From Paracoccus alkenifer (GTDB lineage: Bacteria > Pseudomonadota > Alphaproteobacteria > Rhodobacterales > Rhodobacteraceae), in assembly GCF_900108405.1 (NCBI RefSeq), contig NZ_FNXG01000005.1, positions 153,856-217,855 on the forward strand: 64,000 nt of DNA, read 5' to 3'. Position numbers and translations under genes: made by a program. Numbering within the stretch: the first letter of the stretch is position 1; each line of letters starts with the position of its first letter. Below are positions 56,534 through 64,000 of the stretch, piece by piece. A model generated the notes under the pieces. That model did no database searches and was not told the DNA's origin. It was given only the letters and a program-made list of their open reading frames with translations.

Positions 56534-56658
56534 GGCTGCGGGCTCCTTTGCTTGGGTCGGGGTCGGTTGTCGGAAATATGTCTAATGTTGAATTTCCTCT
56601 ATGTCCAAACTTATTTCGATGTTATGTGTGGACTTGTTGTGGATGGATGGAGGAAGCG
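56534..56658. promoter_or_regulatory. Divergent hutI-hutF promoter region, candidate HutC operator
   Basis: This 125-base gap is clearly AT-richer than its surroundings and must carry both hut promoters. On the minus strand TTGGAC (56603-56608) and TTAGAC (56580-56585) are 17 bases apart and could be -35/-10 boxes for hutI. Two direct copies of TATGTC followed by YAA occur at 56577-56585 and 56600-56608, 23 bases apart, overlapping those boxes. They are candidate regulator sites, but no strong palindrome of the usual HutC type was found. Confidence 0.5.
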
Positions 56659-58023
56659 ATGACCGTGATCTGGGCCGAACAGGCGCTGCTGCCGCAGGGA
56701 TGGGCCGACGGGGTGCGGGTCGAGCTGGGCGCTGACGGCCGCATCGCCAGCGTTGCCGCCGACGCCGCGCCGCAGGGGCATCGGGTCGGGCTGCTGCTGC
56801 CGGCGATGGCGAACCTGCATTCCCACGCATTCCAGCGCGCCATGGCGGGGCTGTCGGAATCGCGCGGGGACCAGCCCAGCGACAGTTTCTGGACCTGGCG
56901 GCAGATCATGTTCCGCTTTCTGGACCACCTGACCCCCGACGATGTGGAATCCATCGCCGCGCTGGTGCAGATGGAAATGCTCGAAGCGGGCTATGCCACC
57001 AACGTGGAATTCCACTATCTGCACCACCGGCCGGGCGGCGCGGCCTATGACGACCCGGCGGAAATGGCCGCACGAATCGCCGCGGCGGCGCAGCGGACCG
57101 GCATCGGGCTGACGCTGCTGCCGGTGCATTACCAGTTCGGCGGGCTGGACCGGCGGCCGTTGGGCCCGGGGCAGGCCCGTTTCGGCACCACCCCGGACGA
57201 GTTCGCGCGGCTGCTGGATGCCTCGGAATCGGCGCTGGCGGCGCTGCCGCCCGATGCCGGCATCGGCGTGGCGCCGCATTCCCTGCGCGCCGTGTCGCCC
57301 GAGGGGCTGGCGCTTTGCGCCGGGCTGCGCCCCGAGCGGCCGCTGCACATGCACCTGGCCGAGCAGATCCCCGAAATCGAAGAGGTCCGCGCCGCCACTG
57401 GCCAGCGCCCGGTCGAATGGCTGCTGGACCACGCCGACCCCGACCGCCGCTGGACCCTGATCCACCTGACCCACATGACCGAGGACGAGACCCGCCGCCT
57501 TGCCGCCACCGGCGCGGTCGCCGGCCTGTGCCCGATCACCGAGGCAAGCCTGGGCGACGGCATCTTCAACGGCACCATCTGGCGCGACGCCGGCGGGCGG
57601 CTGGGGTTCGGCTCGGACAGCAACATCCGCATCAGCCTGGCCGAGGAGCTGCGCGGGCTGGAATACAGCCAGCGCCTGCGTGACCGCGGCCGGGCAATCC
57701 TGGCCGAACCCGGACGCTCGACCGGGCGGGTGCTGTATGAATCGGGGCTGGACGGCGGCGCCTCGGCCGCGGGGCGCGCGACGGGCGCCATCGCCGAGGG
57801 GCTGTGGGGCGACCTGCTGGCCGTGGGCACCGACAACCCGGTGATGGTCGGACGGCGCGGCGACGCGGCGCTGGACAGCCTGGTGTTTGCCGGTGGCGAC
57901 GGGCTGGCGTCCGAGGTGTGGGCCGCCGGCCGCCATGTGGTCACCAACGGACGCCATATTGCGCACGACCGGATTGCGGCCGATTATATGGACTGTATCA
58001 GGCGGTTGCAGGACAGGCTGTGA
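56659..58023 (+). CDS. hutF: Formimidoylglutamate deiminase
   Basis: HutF deaminates N-formimino-glutamate to N-formylglutamate, the substrate of HutG. The 454-residue amidohydrolase has the metal motif MANLHSHAFQRAMAG, DSFWTWRQIMFRF, IGVAPHSLRAVSPEGLA, PLHMHLAEQIPEIEEV and FGSDSNIRISLAEELR. The ATG at 56659 follows GGAGGAAGCG and gives the family N-terminus; an ATG two codons upstream of that site is less likely. It is transcribed away from hutI and overlaps hutC by 4 bases (GTGA). Confidence 0.96.
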   Translation: MTVIWAEQALLPQGWADGVRVELGADGRIASVAADAAPQGHRVGLLLPAMANLHSHAFQRAMAGLSESRGDQPSDSFWTWRQIMFRFLDHLTPDDVESIAALVQMEMLEAGYATNVEFHYLHHRPGGAAYDDPAEMAARIAAAAQRTGIGLTLLPVHYQFGGLDRRPLGPGQARFGTTPDEFARLLDASESALAALPPDAGIGVAPHSLRAVSPEGLALCAGLRPERPLHMHLAEQIPEIEEVRAATGQRPVEWLLDHADPDRRWTLIHLTHMTEDETRRLAATGAVAGLCPITEASLGDGIFNGTIWRDAGGRLGFGSDSNIRISLAEELRGLEYSQRLRDRGRAILAEPGRSTGRVLYESGLDGGASAAGRATGAIAEGLWGDLLAVGTDNPVMVGRRGDAALDSLVFAGGDGLASEVWAAGRHVVTNGRHIAHDRIAADYMDCIRRLQDRL

Positions 58024-58739
58024 ACGACGCGCGCACACGCATTCCGTCCAAGGCGCAGGCGATCGAGACCGAGGTCCGCCGCCGCATCGTCGAGCGCGAA
58101 TGGCGGCAGGGCCAGCGCATCCCGGACGAGGCCGATCTGGCGGTCGAGTTCGAGGCCGCGCGGTCGACCGTCAACAAGGCGTTGCAGCGGCTGGCGGACG
58201 AAGGGCTGCTGGACCGCCGCCGCCGCGCGGGGACAAAGGTGGCGGTGGACCCGGTGCGCAAGGCGACCTTTGCCATTTCCATCGTGCGCGAACAGGTGGA
58301 ACAGGCCGGCATGGCCTATACCCACCGCGTTGTCGCGCAGCGCCGCACTCCGGTCCCGCAGGACATCGCCACCCGGCTTGGCATCGCGCCCGGCACGCCG
58401 CTGATCCACATGCGCGCGCTGCATTACGGCGACGGCAAGCCCTTTCAGCTTGAGGACCGCTGGCTGAACCCGGATGCCGTGCGCGGGCTGGAACGCGCTG
58501 ATTTCTGGCAGCTGAACGCCAATGAATGGCTGGTGCGCAATACCCCCTATCTGCGCGCCGAGATGAGCTTTTCCGCCGAAAACGCCAGCCGCAGGGATGC
58601 GCGGCTGTTGCAGACGCAGGTCGGGCAGGCGTTGCTGGTGCTGCACCGCAGCACCTGGAACGACCTCGGGCCGGTGACTTCGGTGCGCGTGGCCTATCCA
58701 CCCGGCCACGTGGTCACGACGGAAAGGGCAAGCGAATGA
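58020..58739 (+). CDS. hutC: GntR family histidine utilization repressor HutC
   Basis: A 239-residue transcription regulator of the HutC subfamily. An N-terminal winged helix-turn-helix (IVEREWRQGQRIPDEADLAV, then RSTVNKALQRLADEGLLDRR) is followed by a UTRA effector domain from about residue 95 (THRVVAQRRTPVPQDIATRL to the C-terminus). In known systems urocanate releases HutC from hut promoters. It starts with GTG in a GTGA overlap with hutF and overlaps hutD in ATGA. The divergent hutI-hutF gap is the expected target. Confidence 0.94.
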   Translation: MNDARTRIPSKAQAIETEVRRRIVEREWRQGQRIPDEADLAVEFEAARSTVNKALQRLADEGLLDRRRRAGTKVAVDPVRKATFAISIVREQVEQAGMAYTHRVVAQRRTPVPQDIATRLGIAPGTPLIHMRALHYGDGKPFQLEDRWLNPDAVRGLERADFWQLNANEWLVRNTPYLRAEMSFSAENASRRDARLLQTQVGQALLVLHRSTWNDLGPVTSVRVAYPPGHVVTTERASE

Positions 58740-59275
58740 AACCATGGCACTATCCGGCCAGCGCCCGCCGGTTCCAGCCGTGGAAGAACGGCGGGGGCGA
58801 GACCGCGGAAATCATGGTGTCGCCCGCCGGCGCAGGGTTCGACGATTTCGACTGGCGGATCAGCACGGCGATCGTCGCGCAATCGGGGCCGTTTTCCGGC
58901 TTTCCCGGCGTGGACCGGGTGCTGACCGTGATCGAGGGCGGAGCGATGGACCTGACCGTCGCGGGCCAGCCGCAGCATCTTGACGCAGGCTCGGCCCCCT
59001 TTGCCTTTCCGGGCGATGCCCCGGCCGAGGCCATGCTGACCGGCCCGCCGCTGCTGGATTTCAACGTGATGGTGCGCCGGCCGCTGCGGGCAACCGTCCG
59101 TCGGGGCCAGCTGGAACCACAGCCGGGGCAGGGCGCGCGCGCATATCTGGCGCTGCTGCTCGAAGATGCTGGCGGGATGGCGCGGCTGGACCTGATCGAC
59201 CTGCTGTCCGCACCGCCGGCAACGCGGACCGCGCTGGCCGGCGCCCTGGCGCTAGAGGTGGTGATCGGATCTTAG
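58736..59275 (+). CDS. hutD: HutD family protein
   Basis: A 179-residue cupin-fold protein of the HutD/Ves family. Family segments are ARRFQPWKNGGGETAEIMV near the start, DDFDWRISTAIVAQSGPFS and FPGVDRVLTVIEGGAMDLTV. In other bacteria HutD has been suggested to limit hut activity, possibly by binding a pathway intermediate. It overlaps the hutC stop in ATGA and ends the plus-strand hutFCD operon. A hairpin lies just after. Confidence 0.92.
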   Translation: MKPWHYPASARRFQPWKNGGGETAEIMVSPAGAGFDDFDWRISTAIVAQSGPFSGFPGVDRVLTVIEGGAMDLTVAGQPQHLDAGSAPFAFPGDAPAEAMLTGPPLLDFNVMVRRPLRATVRRGQLEPQPGQGARAYLALLLEDAGGMARLDLIDLLSAPPATRTALAGALALEVVIGS

Positions 59276-59319
59276 CGAACCGGCTGGTCGCGCTGCCACC
59301 AGCTGGAAAATCCGAAAAT

Positions 59320-59351
59320 CGCCGGATGCGCAGTCCCCCGCGCATCCGGCG
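59320..59351 (-). terminator. Intrinsic terminator of the FMN reductase gene
   Basis: Perfect 12-bp arms CGCCGGATGCGC (59320-59331) and GCGCATCCGGCG (59340-59351) around an 8-base loop. On the minus strand the hairpin is followed by ATTTTCGGATTTTCC, a good T-rich tail, and it begins 4 bases after the FMN reductase stop. On the plus strand it follows hutD by 44 bases and may also stop that transcript. Confidence 0.8.
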
Positions 59352-59355
59352 ACGC

Positions 59356-59928
59356 TCAGCCCGCGTCGCGCATCGGCTTCAGCGCGACGGCCCAGCGGCG
59401 CAGCTCGTCCAGCATGGCGGTCGCGGAATTGTCGATCAGCTCATTGGAATTGAAGCGCCCGGCATCATCCAGCAGCGAGCCGACCATCGGCACCATGACG
59501 CCCTCGACCATCGGCATCATCTTCAGCGTCGTGGCCTGCAACTTTGCCGCCTGCACCGCGCGCAACCCACCCGAAACCCCGCCATAGCTGACGAAACCGC
59601 AGGGTTTGTGGTTCCACTCGCGATAGACATAGCTCAGCGCGTTCACCAGCGAGGGTGGCGGGAAATAGTTGTATTCCGGCATCACGAAGACATAGGCATC
59701 CGCCGCCGCCACGCTTTCGGACCAGCGCCGGGTGTGATCGTGGTGATAATCCTGCCGGGCCGGATGGGTCGGCTCGTCGTAAAGCGGCAGGGCAAAATCC
59801 TGCAAATCGACCAGCGCCACCTCGAAACCCGCATGGGCGTTGGCAAAGCCGGTGAACCACTTGGCGACCGAGGGACCGATCCGGCCCGGCCTGGTCGAGG
59901 CGATGATGACGTGAAGTCTGGGATTCAA
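59356..59928 (-). CDS. NADPH-dependent FMN reductase-like oxidoreductase
   Basis: A 190-residue flavodoxin-fold reductase of the NADPH-dependent FMN reductase family. The FMN-binding loop is IIASTRPGRIGPSVAKWF, and the second segment is VFVMPEYNYFPPPSLVNALS, with FVSYGGVSGGLRAVQAAKL. Homologues reduce FMN, quinones or chromate. The start is the TTG at 59928, because it has AGGAG eight bases upstream and matches the family N-terminus (NPRLHVIIAS). The frame is open to 60000, but only through a family B repeat. A strong terminator follows the stop. Confidence 0.87.
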   Translation of the reverse strand: MNPRLHVIIASTRPGRIGPSVAKWFTGFANAHAGFEVALVDLQDFALPLYDEPTHPARQDYHHDHTRRWSESVAAADAYVFVMPEYNYFPPPSLVNALSYVYREWNHKPCGFVSYGGVSGGLRAVQAAKLQATTLKMMPMVEGVMVPMVGSLLDDAGRFNSNELIDNSATAMLDELRRWAVALKPMRDAG

Positions 59929-59964
59929 GGCGTTTCTCCTGATGTGACGGCAAGGCTGCGCCGG

Positions 59965-60047
59965 GGGTATTTGAGCCAGAAAGAAATCCCGCCCGCACAA
60001 GAGGCCCGCACAAGGGGATGACGCGCTTCTTTCTGGTGCAAATACCC
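59965..60047. repeat. Intergenic nested palindrome, family B, enlarged loop
   Basis: The same arms as at 21952-22001: GGGTATTT (59965-59972) with AAATACCC (60040-60047), and CCAGAAAGAA (59976-59985) with TTCTTTCTGG (60027-60036). The loop is 41 bases rather than 8 and contains two copies of GCCCGCACAAG. It lies between the MFS gene stop and the FMN reductase start. Confidence 0.72.
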
Positions 60048-60108
60048 ATGCGGCTCATGCCCCATGCGCGACACTGGATAGTCCGGGCGGCGCTGCGGGG
60101 AAAGAGGG

Positions 60109-61569
60109 TCAGCCGCGCGCCCGCCGGCGCTGGTCCCTGACCGCCACGACCAGTGCGGCCAGGATCACCAGCCCGATCAGCGCAAAGCCTGCCGCCACGG
60201 CGACTGTCCAATCCGACACCGCCAGCACCGCGAAGACGGCTGCGGTGATGATCGCGATCCCCACCGATGTGCCGATCCGCTGCCCGGTCTGCATGACCGC
60301 GCCCGAACTGCCCGCATATTCCAGCGGCACCTCCTCCAGGGTGAGGGTCTGGTTGGGGCTGATCACCGCCCCCTGCGCCAGCCCCAGAAAGGACAGGGTG
60401 AGCAGCAGCCACCAGACGCTGACCCCATGCGTCTGCCCCAGCACGACCACCGCGATGCTCAGCGCCAGCCCGACCAAGGCCAGCACCAGCCCCCAGCTGA
60501 CGATGGCGCGGCCCCAGCGCCCGACCCGCCGCCCGGCCCAGTTCGCGGCCCAGGCCGACAGCAGCGCCGCCGGGATCCCGATGAGCCCCGAGGCAAAGGC
60601 GGATTTTCCCACGCCTTGCTGGACATACAGCGCGACCAGCACCCAGATGCTGGTCATCCCCATGAAATACAGGGTCATCACGATCGAGCCGTTCGTAAAG
60701 CTGCGGGTGCGAAAGATGCGCAGATCGACCATCGGGCTTTGCCCCAGCCGTGTCTGGCGCCGTTCCCATGCGACCCATGCCCACAGCATCACCGCTCCGG
60801 CGGGCAGCAGCCCCCAGGCAAGCGCCGTTTCCCCCGCCTGCATGAACGGCCAGAGGATCGCAAGGATCGCCAGCCCCAGCAGCGCCGCCCCGACGGGATC
60901 AAGCGCCCGCCACACCCCCGCCGGTGCCGGCCGGAACAGCGGTTTGGGGAACCAGGCAAGCCCCAGCAGGATCGCGGCGATCCCGATCGGAACATTGACG
61001 AGGAACGTCAGCCTCCACCCCAGATCATGGCCTCCGAACTGGATCAGCACGCCGCCCAGCACCGGGCCGATGGCCACCGAAAACCCGACCGCCGTGCCCA
61101 GTAGCCCAAAGGCGCGGCCGCGCTCGGCGCCGCGGAAATATTGCTGGATCATCCCCAGCCCCTGCGGATTCAGCAGGCCCGAGCCGATGCCCTGCAACAG
61201 CCGCGCCGCGTTCAGCCAGCGTGTATCGGGCGCCAGCCCGGCACCGACCGAGGCAAGCGTGAACACGCCGACCCCGACCAGAAAGAACCCTCCGCGCCCC
61301 AGAATGTCGCCCGCCCGCCCGGCGGCGACCAGGATCACGCCGAATGTCAGCGCATATCCCGACAGCACCCACTGCATGGCCGACTGTCCGGCCCCAAGAC
61401 CGCTTTGGATCGAGGGCAGCGCCACGTTGACGATGCTGACCCCGACCAGCGACATGAAGATCACCGCAAGCAGCACCCCCAGAACGCGCCAGCGATCCCG
61501 GTCGGACAGTTGCCCGGGGGCGGGCGCCACCCCGGGGTCTGGCCGATCGGGTTCGTATCGCTGGTCCAC
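60109..61569 (-). CDS. MFS transporter, DHA2 (EmrB/QacA) type
   Basis: A 486-residue multidrug-type exporter with about 14 hydrophobic helices. DHA2 features are VSIVNVALPSIQSGLGAG in helix 1, GRAGDILGRGGFFLVGVGVF (motif A region), RLLQGIGSGLLNPQGLGMI and GPVLGGVLIQFGGHDLGWRL. The start is taken as the GTG at 61569, which has AGGAG six bases upstream; an ATG at 61593 would add eight residues but has a poor site. Substrate unknown. A family B repeat follows. Confidence 0.88.
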   Translation of the reverse strand: MDQRYEPDRPDPGVAPAPGQLSDRDRWRVLGVLLAVIFMSLVGVSIVNVALPSIQSGLGAGQSAMQWVLSGYALTFGVILVAAGRAGDILGRGGFFLVGVGVFTLASVGAGLAPDTRWLNAARLLQGIGSGLLNPQGLGMIQQYFRGAERGRAFGLLGTAVGFSVAIGPVLGGVLIQFGGHDLGWRLTFLVNVPIGIAAILLGLAWFPKPLFRPAPAGVWRALDPVGAALLGLAILAILWPFMQAGETALAWGLLPAGAVMLWAWVAWERRQTRLGQSPMVDLRIFRTRSFTNGSIVMTLYFMGMTSIWVLVALYVQQGVGKSAFASGLIGIPAALLSAWAANWAGRRVGRWGRAIVSWGLVLALVGLALSIAVVVLGQTHGVSVWWLLLTLSFLGLAQGAVISPNQTLTLEEVPLEYAGSSGAVMQTGQRIGTSVGIAIITAAVFAVLAVSDWTVAVAAGFALIGLVILAALVVAVRDQRRRARG

Positions 61570-61908
61570 GCCGCTCTCCTGCGCCTGAAACATGCCCCGG
61601 TTGTTTCCCCAACCCCACCCCCGGTCAAGCCCGGCACCGGCTTACAAATCTTTGGCTTTTCCGTGCGGCGACGTCGCCCGCCCGCATCCGGCGCGCACCC
61701 CGGCGCCCGGCTTGCGGCCGCCTGTTTCATTCACCTTGCCGAAAATATCCATCTGCCCTTGCCGCGCAAAAGCTGGTGGCGGCACTTGTCCCCGGGCGCG
61801 CAGCCGGCCTGAAAGCGGTTGCCTTGTCCGGGCGACGGCCTATCACCAAGGGGGGCGTGCGGCGACCGTCGCGCGCGGGAATGGACGCAAAGGCAAGGGG
61901 GCGGCGGC
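61570..61908. other. Divergent intergenic region, MFS to SDR
   Basis: These 339 bases separate the MFS and SDR genes. No gene with a credible start or family resemblance was found. GAAAATATCC (61740-61749) is an isolated match to the core of the family A repeats. Both promoters must lie here, but none can be placed with confidence. Confidence 0.5.
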
Positions 61909-62646
61909 ATGGCGCAGACGATTCTCATCACCGGGGCGGGCAGCGGCATCGGCCGGGTCACGGCGCAGGGTTTTCTGGCCGCGGGCTGGCGCGTCGGGCT
62001 GATCGGCCGACGCGAGTCCACCCTGCGGGATACCGCGGGCGGCCATCGGGATGCGCTGGTGCTGCCTTGCGATGTCAGCGACGCGGGCGCGGTCGATGCG
62101 GCGTTCGACCGGGCCGCGGCGCAGTGGGGGCGGCTGGACGTGCTGTTCAACAACGCCGGCACCGGGCTGCGCCCCCAGACCCCGGACGAAATCGACCCCG
62201 ACGAATTCCGCCGCGTGATCGAGGTCAACGTGACCGGAGTGCTGATCTGCGCCCGTGCCGCGTTCCGCATCATGCGTGCGCAGGATCCGCAGGGCGGGCG
62301 GATCATCAACAACGGTTCGGTGTCGGCATATGCGCCGCGGCCCGGCTCGATCGCCTATACTGCCTCGAAACATGCGGTGACCGGGATCACCCGCTCGATC
62401 GCGCTGGACGGGCGGCCTTTTGACATCGCCTGCGGGCAGATCGACATCGGCAATGCGATGACCGACATGGCGGTGCCGATGGCCAGTGGCATCCTGCAAG
62501 CGGACGGTTCGACCCGGGCCGAGCCGGTGATGGACGTGCAGCCGGTGGCCGAGGCGGTGCTGCACATGGCGTCGCTGCCACGGGGCGCCAATGTGCTGAA
62601 CATGACGGTGATGGCGACGAACATGCCGTTCGTCGGGCGCGGCTGA
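61909..62646 (+). CDS. Short-chain dehydrogenase/reductase
   Basis: A 245-residue classical SDR. The nucleotide-binding motif TGAGSGIGRVTAQGF is at residues 8-22, NNAGTG and NVTGV follow, and the catalytic Ser, Tyr and Lys lie in NNGSVSAYAPRPG and IAYTASKHAVTG. A glucose/ribitol-type alcohol or 3-oxoacyl substrate is likely, but specificity cannot be read. AAGGGGG lies seven bases before the ATG. It is convergent with the 3-hydroxyacyl-CoA dehydrogenase gene (22-base gap). Confidence 0.92.
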   Translation: MAQTILITGAGSGIGRVTAQGFLAAGWRVGLIGRRESTLRDTAGGHRDALVLPCDVSDAGAVDAAFDRAAAQWGRLDVLFNNAGTGLRPQTPDEIDPDEFRRVIEVNVTGVLICARAAFRIMRAQDPQGGRIINNGSVSAYAPRPGSIAYTASKHAVTGITRSIALDGRPFDIACGQIDIGNAMTDMAVPMASGILQADGSTRAEPVMDVQPVAEAVLHMASLPRGANVLNMTVMATNMPFVGRG

Positions 62647-62668
62647 AACGCGGCGGTCGGCGCGGCGG

Positions 62669-63544
62669 TCAGCGGGTCGGAACCGGCGTTTCGCCCCGGT
62701 AATCGTAAAAGCCGCGCCCGGTCTTGCGTCCCAGCCACCCGGCCTCGACGTATTTCACCAGCAGCGGGCAGGGGCGGTATTTCGTGTCGGCCAGCCCGTC
62801 GTGCAGCACGTTCATGATCGCCAGACAGGTGTCCAGCCCGATGAAATCGGCCAGCTCCAGCGGGCCCATCGGGTGGTTCGCCCCCAGTTTCATCGATTCG
62901 TCGATGGAACGGACGTTACCCACGCCCTCATACAGCACATAGACCGCCTCGTTCATCATCGGCACCAGAACCCGGTTCACGATAAAGGCGGGGAAATCCT
63001 CGGCGCTGGCGGAAATCTTGCCCAGCGAATCGACCACGCCGACCAGGGTCTTATAGGTTTCCTCGTTCGTGGCGATGCCGCGGATCAGTTCCACCAGCTG
63101 CATCACCGGCACCGGGTTCATGAAATGGAACCCCATGAAGCGTTCCGGCCGGTCGGTGCGGCTGGCCAGACGGGTGATCGAGATCGACGAGGTGTTCGAG
63201 GTCAGGATCGTTTCGGGCTTGAGATACGGCAGCACCGACGCAAAGATCTTGTTCTTGACGTCCTCGCGTTCGGTCGCGGCCTCGATCACCAGATCGGTGG
63301 CGCCGATGTCGGCCATCTCGGTGGTGGTGCGGATGCGGGCCATGGCCGCCGCCTTGTCCTCGGCCGAAACCTTGCCGCGGCTGACCTGCCGGTCAAGGTT
63401 CTTGTCGATCGTCGCGACCGCCGCCTGCATCGCCTCGACCGAGATGTCGTTCAGCAGCACGTCATACCCGGCCAGCGCGAAGACATGGGCAATCCCGTTG
63501 CCCATCTGCCCGGCGCCGATCACGCCCACCGATTGCACCGCCAT
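62669..63544 (-). CDS. 3-hydroxybutyryl-CoA dehydrogenase-type 3-hydroxyacyl-CoA dehydrogenase
   Basis: A 291-residue NAD(P)-dependent 3-hydroxyacyl-CoA dehydrogenase. It has the Rossmann motif VGVIGAGQMGNGIAHVFA at the N-terminus, ILTSNTSSISITRLA, the catalytic His in FMGFHFMNPVPVMQLVE, and the C-terminal domain segment ANHPMGPLELADFIGLDTC. Length and layout match Hbd/PaaH-like monofunctional enzymes of butanoyl-CoA and PHB metabolism. It follows etfA on the minus strand by 108 bases, the usual etfBA-hbd arrangement of this group. Confidence 0.95.
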   Translation of the reverse strand: MAVQSVGVIGAGQMGNGIAHVFALAGYDVLLNDISVEAMQAAVATIDKNLDRQVSRGKVSAEDKAAAMARIRTTTEMADIGATDLVIEAATEREDVKNKIFASVLPYLKPETILTSNTSSISITRLASRTDRPERFMGFHFMNPVPVMQLVELIRGIATNEETYKTLVGVVDSLGKISASAEDFPAFIVNRVLVPMMNEAVYVLYEGVGNVRSIDESMKLGANHPMGPLELADFIGLDTCLAIMNVLHDGLADTKYRPCPLLVKYVEAGWLGRKTGRGFYDYRGETPVPTR

Positions 63545-63606
63545 GCGCCATTCTCCCTTGAGATACTGCGCGACGATAGGGTCCGCAGGGCCGAGTGTTC
63601 AATCAC

Positions 63607-63635
63607 TTTCCGCCCGGCGCGGGGCCGGGCGGAAA
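63607..63635. repeat. 12-bp hairpin between etfA and the hydroxyacyl-CoA dehydrogenase gene
   Basis: Arms TTTCCGCCCGGC (63607-63618) and GCCGGGCGGAAA (63624-63635) are perfect with a 5-base loop. On the minus strand the sequence after the hairpin is GTGATTGAACAC, without a T-run, so it looks like an mRNA-stability or partial-termination hairpin inside the transcript rather than a strong terminator. Confidence 0.6.
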
Positions 63636-63652
63636 AAGCCGTCGTTCCGGGC

Positions 63653-64000
63653 TTACAGTTTTTCGGTCAGTTCCGGCAGGACGTTGAAGATGTCTCCGAC
63701 GATGCCGTAGTCGGCGATCTGGAAGATCGGGGCTTCCTCGTCCTTGTTGATGGCGACGATGACCTTGCTGTCCTTCATCCCGGCCAGGTGCTGGATCGCG
63801 CCCGAGATGCCGGCGGCGATATACAGTTCCGGCGCGACCACCTTGCCGGTCTGTCCGACCTGCCAGTCGTTCGGGGCATAGCCCGAATCGACTGCGGCGC
63901 GGGATGCGCCGACGGCGGCGCCCAGCTTGTCGGCCAGCGCCTCGATCAGGGCAAAGTTTTCCTTGGACCCCACCGCGCGCCCGCCCGAGACGATGCGCTT
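63653..64000 (-). CDS. etfA: Electron transfer flavoprotein alpha subunit, C-terminal part
   Basis: The last 115 codons of ETF alpha; the frame runs off the right edge of the window. The FAD-binding region [15 protein letters not shown], the [20 protein letters not shown] segment, and [20 protein letters not shown] with [20 protein letters not shown] are unmistakable. ETF collects electrons from acyl-CoA dehydrogenases and delivers them to ETF-QO, whose gene is at 29-30.7 kb. The etfB gene is expected outside the window, upstream. Confidence 0.97.
   Translation of the reverse strand, partial: KRIVSGGRAVGSKENFALIEALADKLGAAVGASRAAVDSGYAPNDWQVGQTGKVVAPELYIAAGISGAIQHLAGMKDSKVIVAINKDEEAPIFQIADYGIVGDIFNVLPELTEKL

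Noticed and set aside
63607..63635. Strong intrinsic terminator after etfA
   Set aside because: The stem is perfect, but no T-run follows on the minus strand, so only an inverted repeat is reported.

Overview
The window is chromosomal DNA from a GC-rich alphaproteobacterium, most likely of the Rhodobacterales (Paracoccus/Rhodobacter-like). This rests on the very high GC content, dense operons with 1-4 base ATGA, GTGA and TGATG overlaps, and lineage-typical gene sets: lspA - DUF3035 (BamF) - two M16 peptidases; pdxJ-acpS-lepB-rnc-era-DUF1491; a 54-residue aa3 oxidase subunit IV; and an alphaproteobacterial pyrB-pyrC-plsY row. I found no rRNA, tRNA, CRISPR array, prophage or insertion sequence. 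Assignments come from reading motifs, gene order and length; no search was run.

Layout. 1-3.2 kb: a saccharopine dehydrogenase pair (first gene cut by the window edge) and a secreted PQQ-type sugar dehydrogenase. 3.2-12 kb: DUF3775 and mutL; a small lipoprotein; then purH-lspA-bamF-M16-M16 on the minus strand. 11.7-17.2 kb: an RluA-type pseudouridine synthase, a lipocalin, the hslV-hslU protease, a capsule-synthesis-like protein and a ferredoxin-reductase-like flavoprotein. 17.2-22 kb: a YhaN/YhaO-like (Rad50/Mre11-like) pair. 22-31 kb: DUF1491, era, rnc, lepB, acpS, pdxJ, ispE, a long TPR protein and ETF-ubiquinone oxidoreductase, all minus. 31-40.8 kb: greA, a two-helix membrane protein, azlCD, an unrecognised lipoprotein, cox subunit IV, an MBL hydrolase with an acyl-CoA dehydrogenase, Sua5-type L-threonylcarbamoyladenylate synthase, a family-4-like uracil-DNA glycosylase, a DsbD-N-like protein and YqgE.

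40.9-45.7 kb: pyrB and pyrC with a lower-GC PD-(D/E)XK/DUF4268 gene placed exactly between them, then plsY and dgoK. 45.9-59.3 kb: a histidine-utilisation island. On the minus strand hutI-hutH-hutG, a CoA-transferase, an acyl-CoA dehydrogenase and hutU are followed by a four-gene polar amino-acid ABC transporter; on the plus strand are hutF-hutC-hutD. 59.3-64 kb: an FMN reductase, an MFS exporter, an SDR, 3-hydroxyacyl-CoA dehydrogenase and the end of etfA.

The most interesting signal is the CaiB-like CoA-transferase and acyl-CoA dehydrogenase translationally coupled inside the hut operon, between hutG and hutU. By analogy with the CaiA/CaiB carnitine cycle they could feed a saturated imidazole acid such as imidazole propionate into urocanate, with electrons passing to ETF and ETF-QO; genes for both are also in this window. 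Second are the DUF4268 gene in the pyr operon, a dihydroorotase-like PyrC without its metal ligands, a uracil-DNA glycosylase lacking its iron-sulfur cysteines, and two families of dispersed intergenic palindromes.
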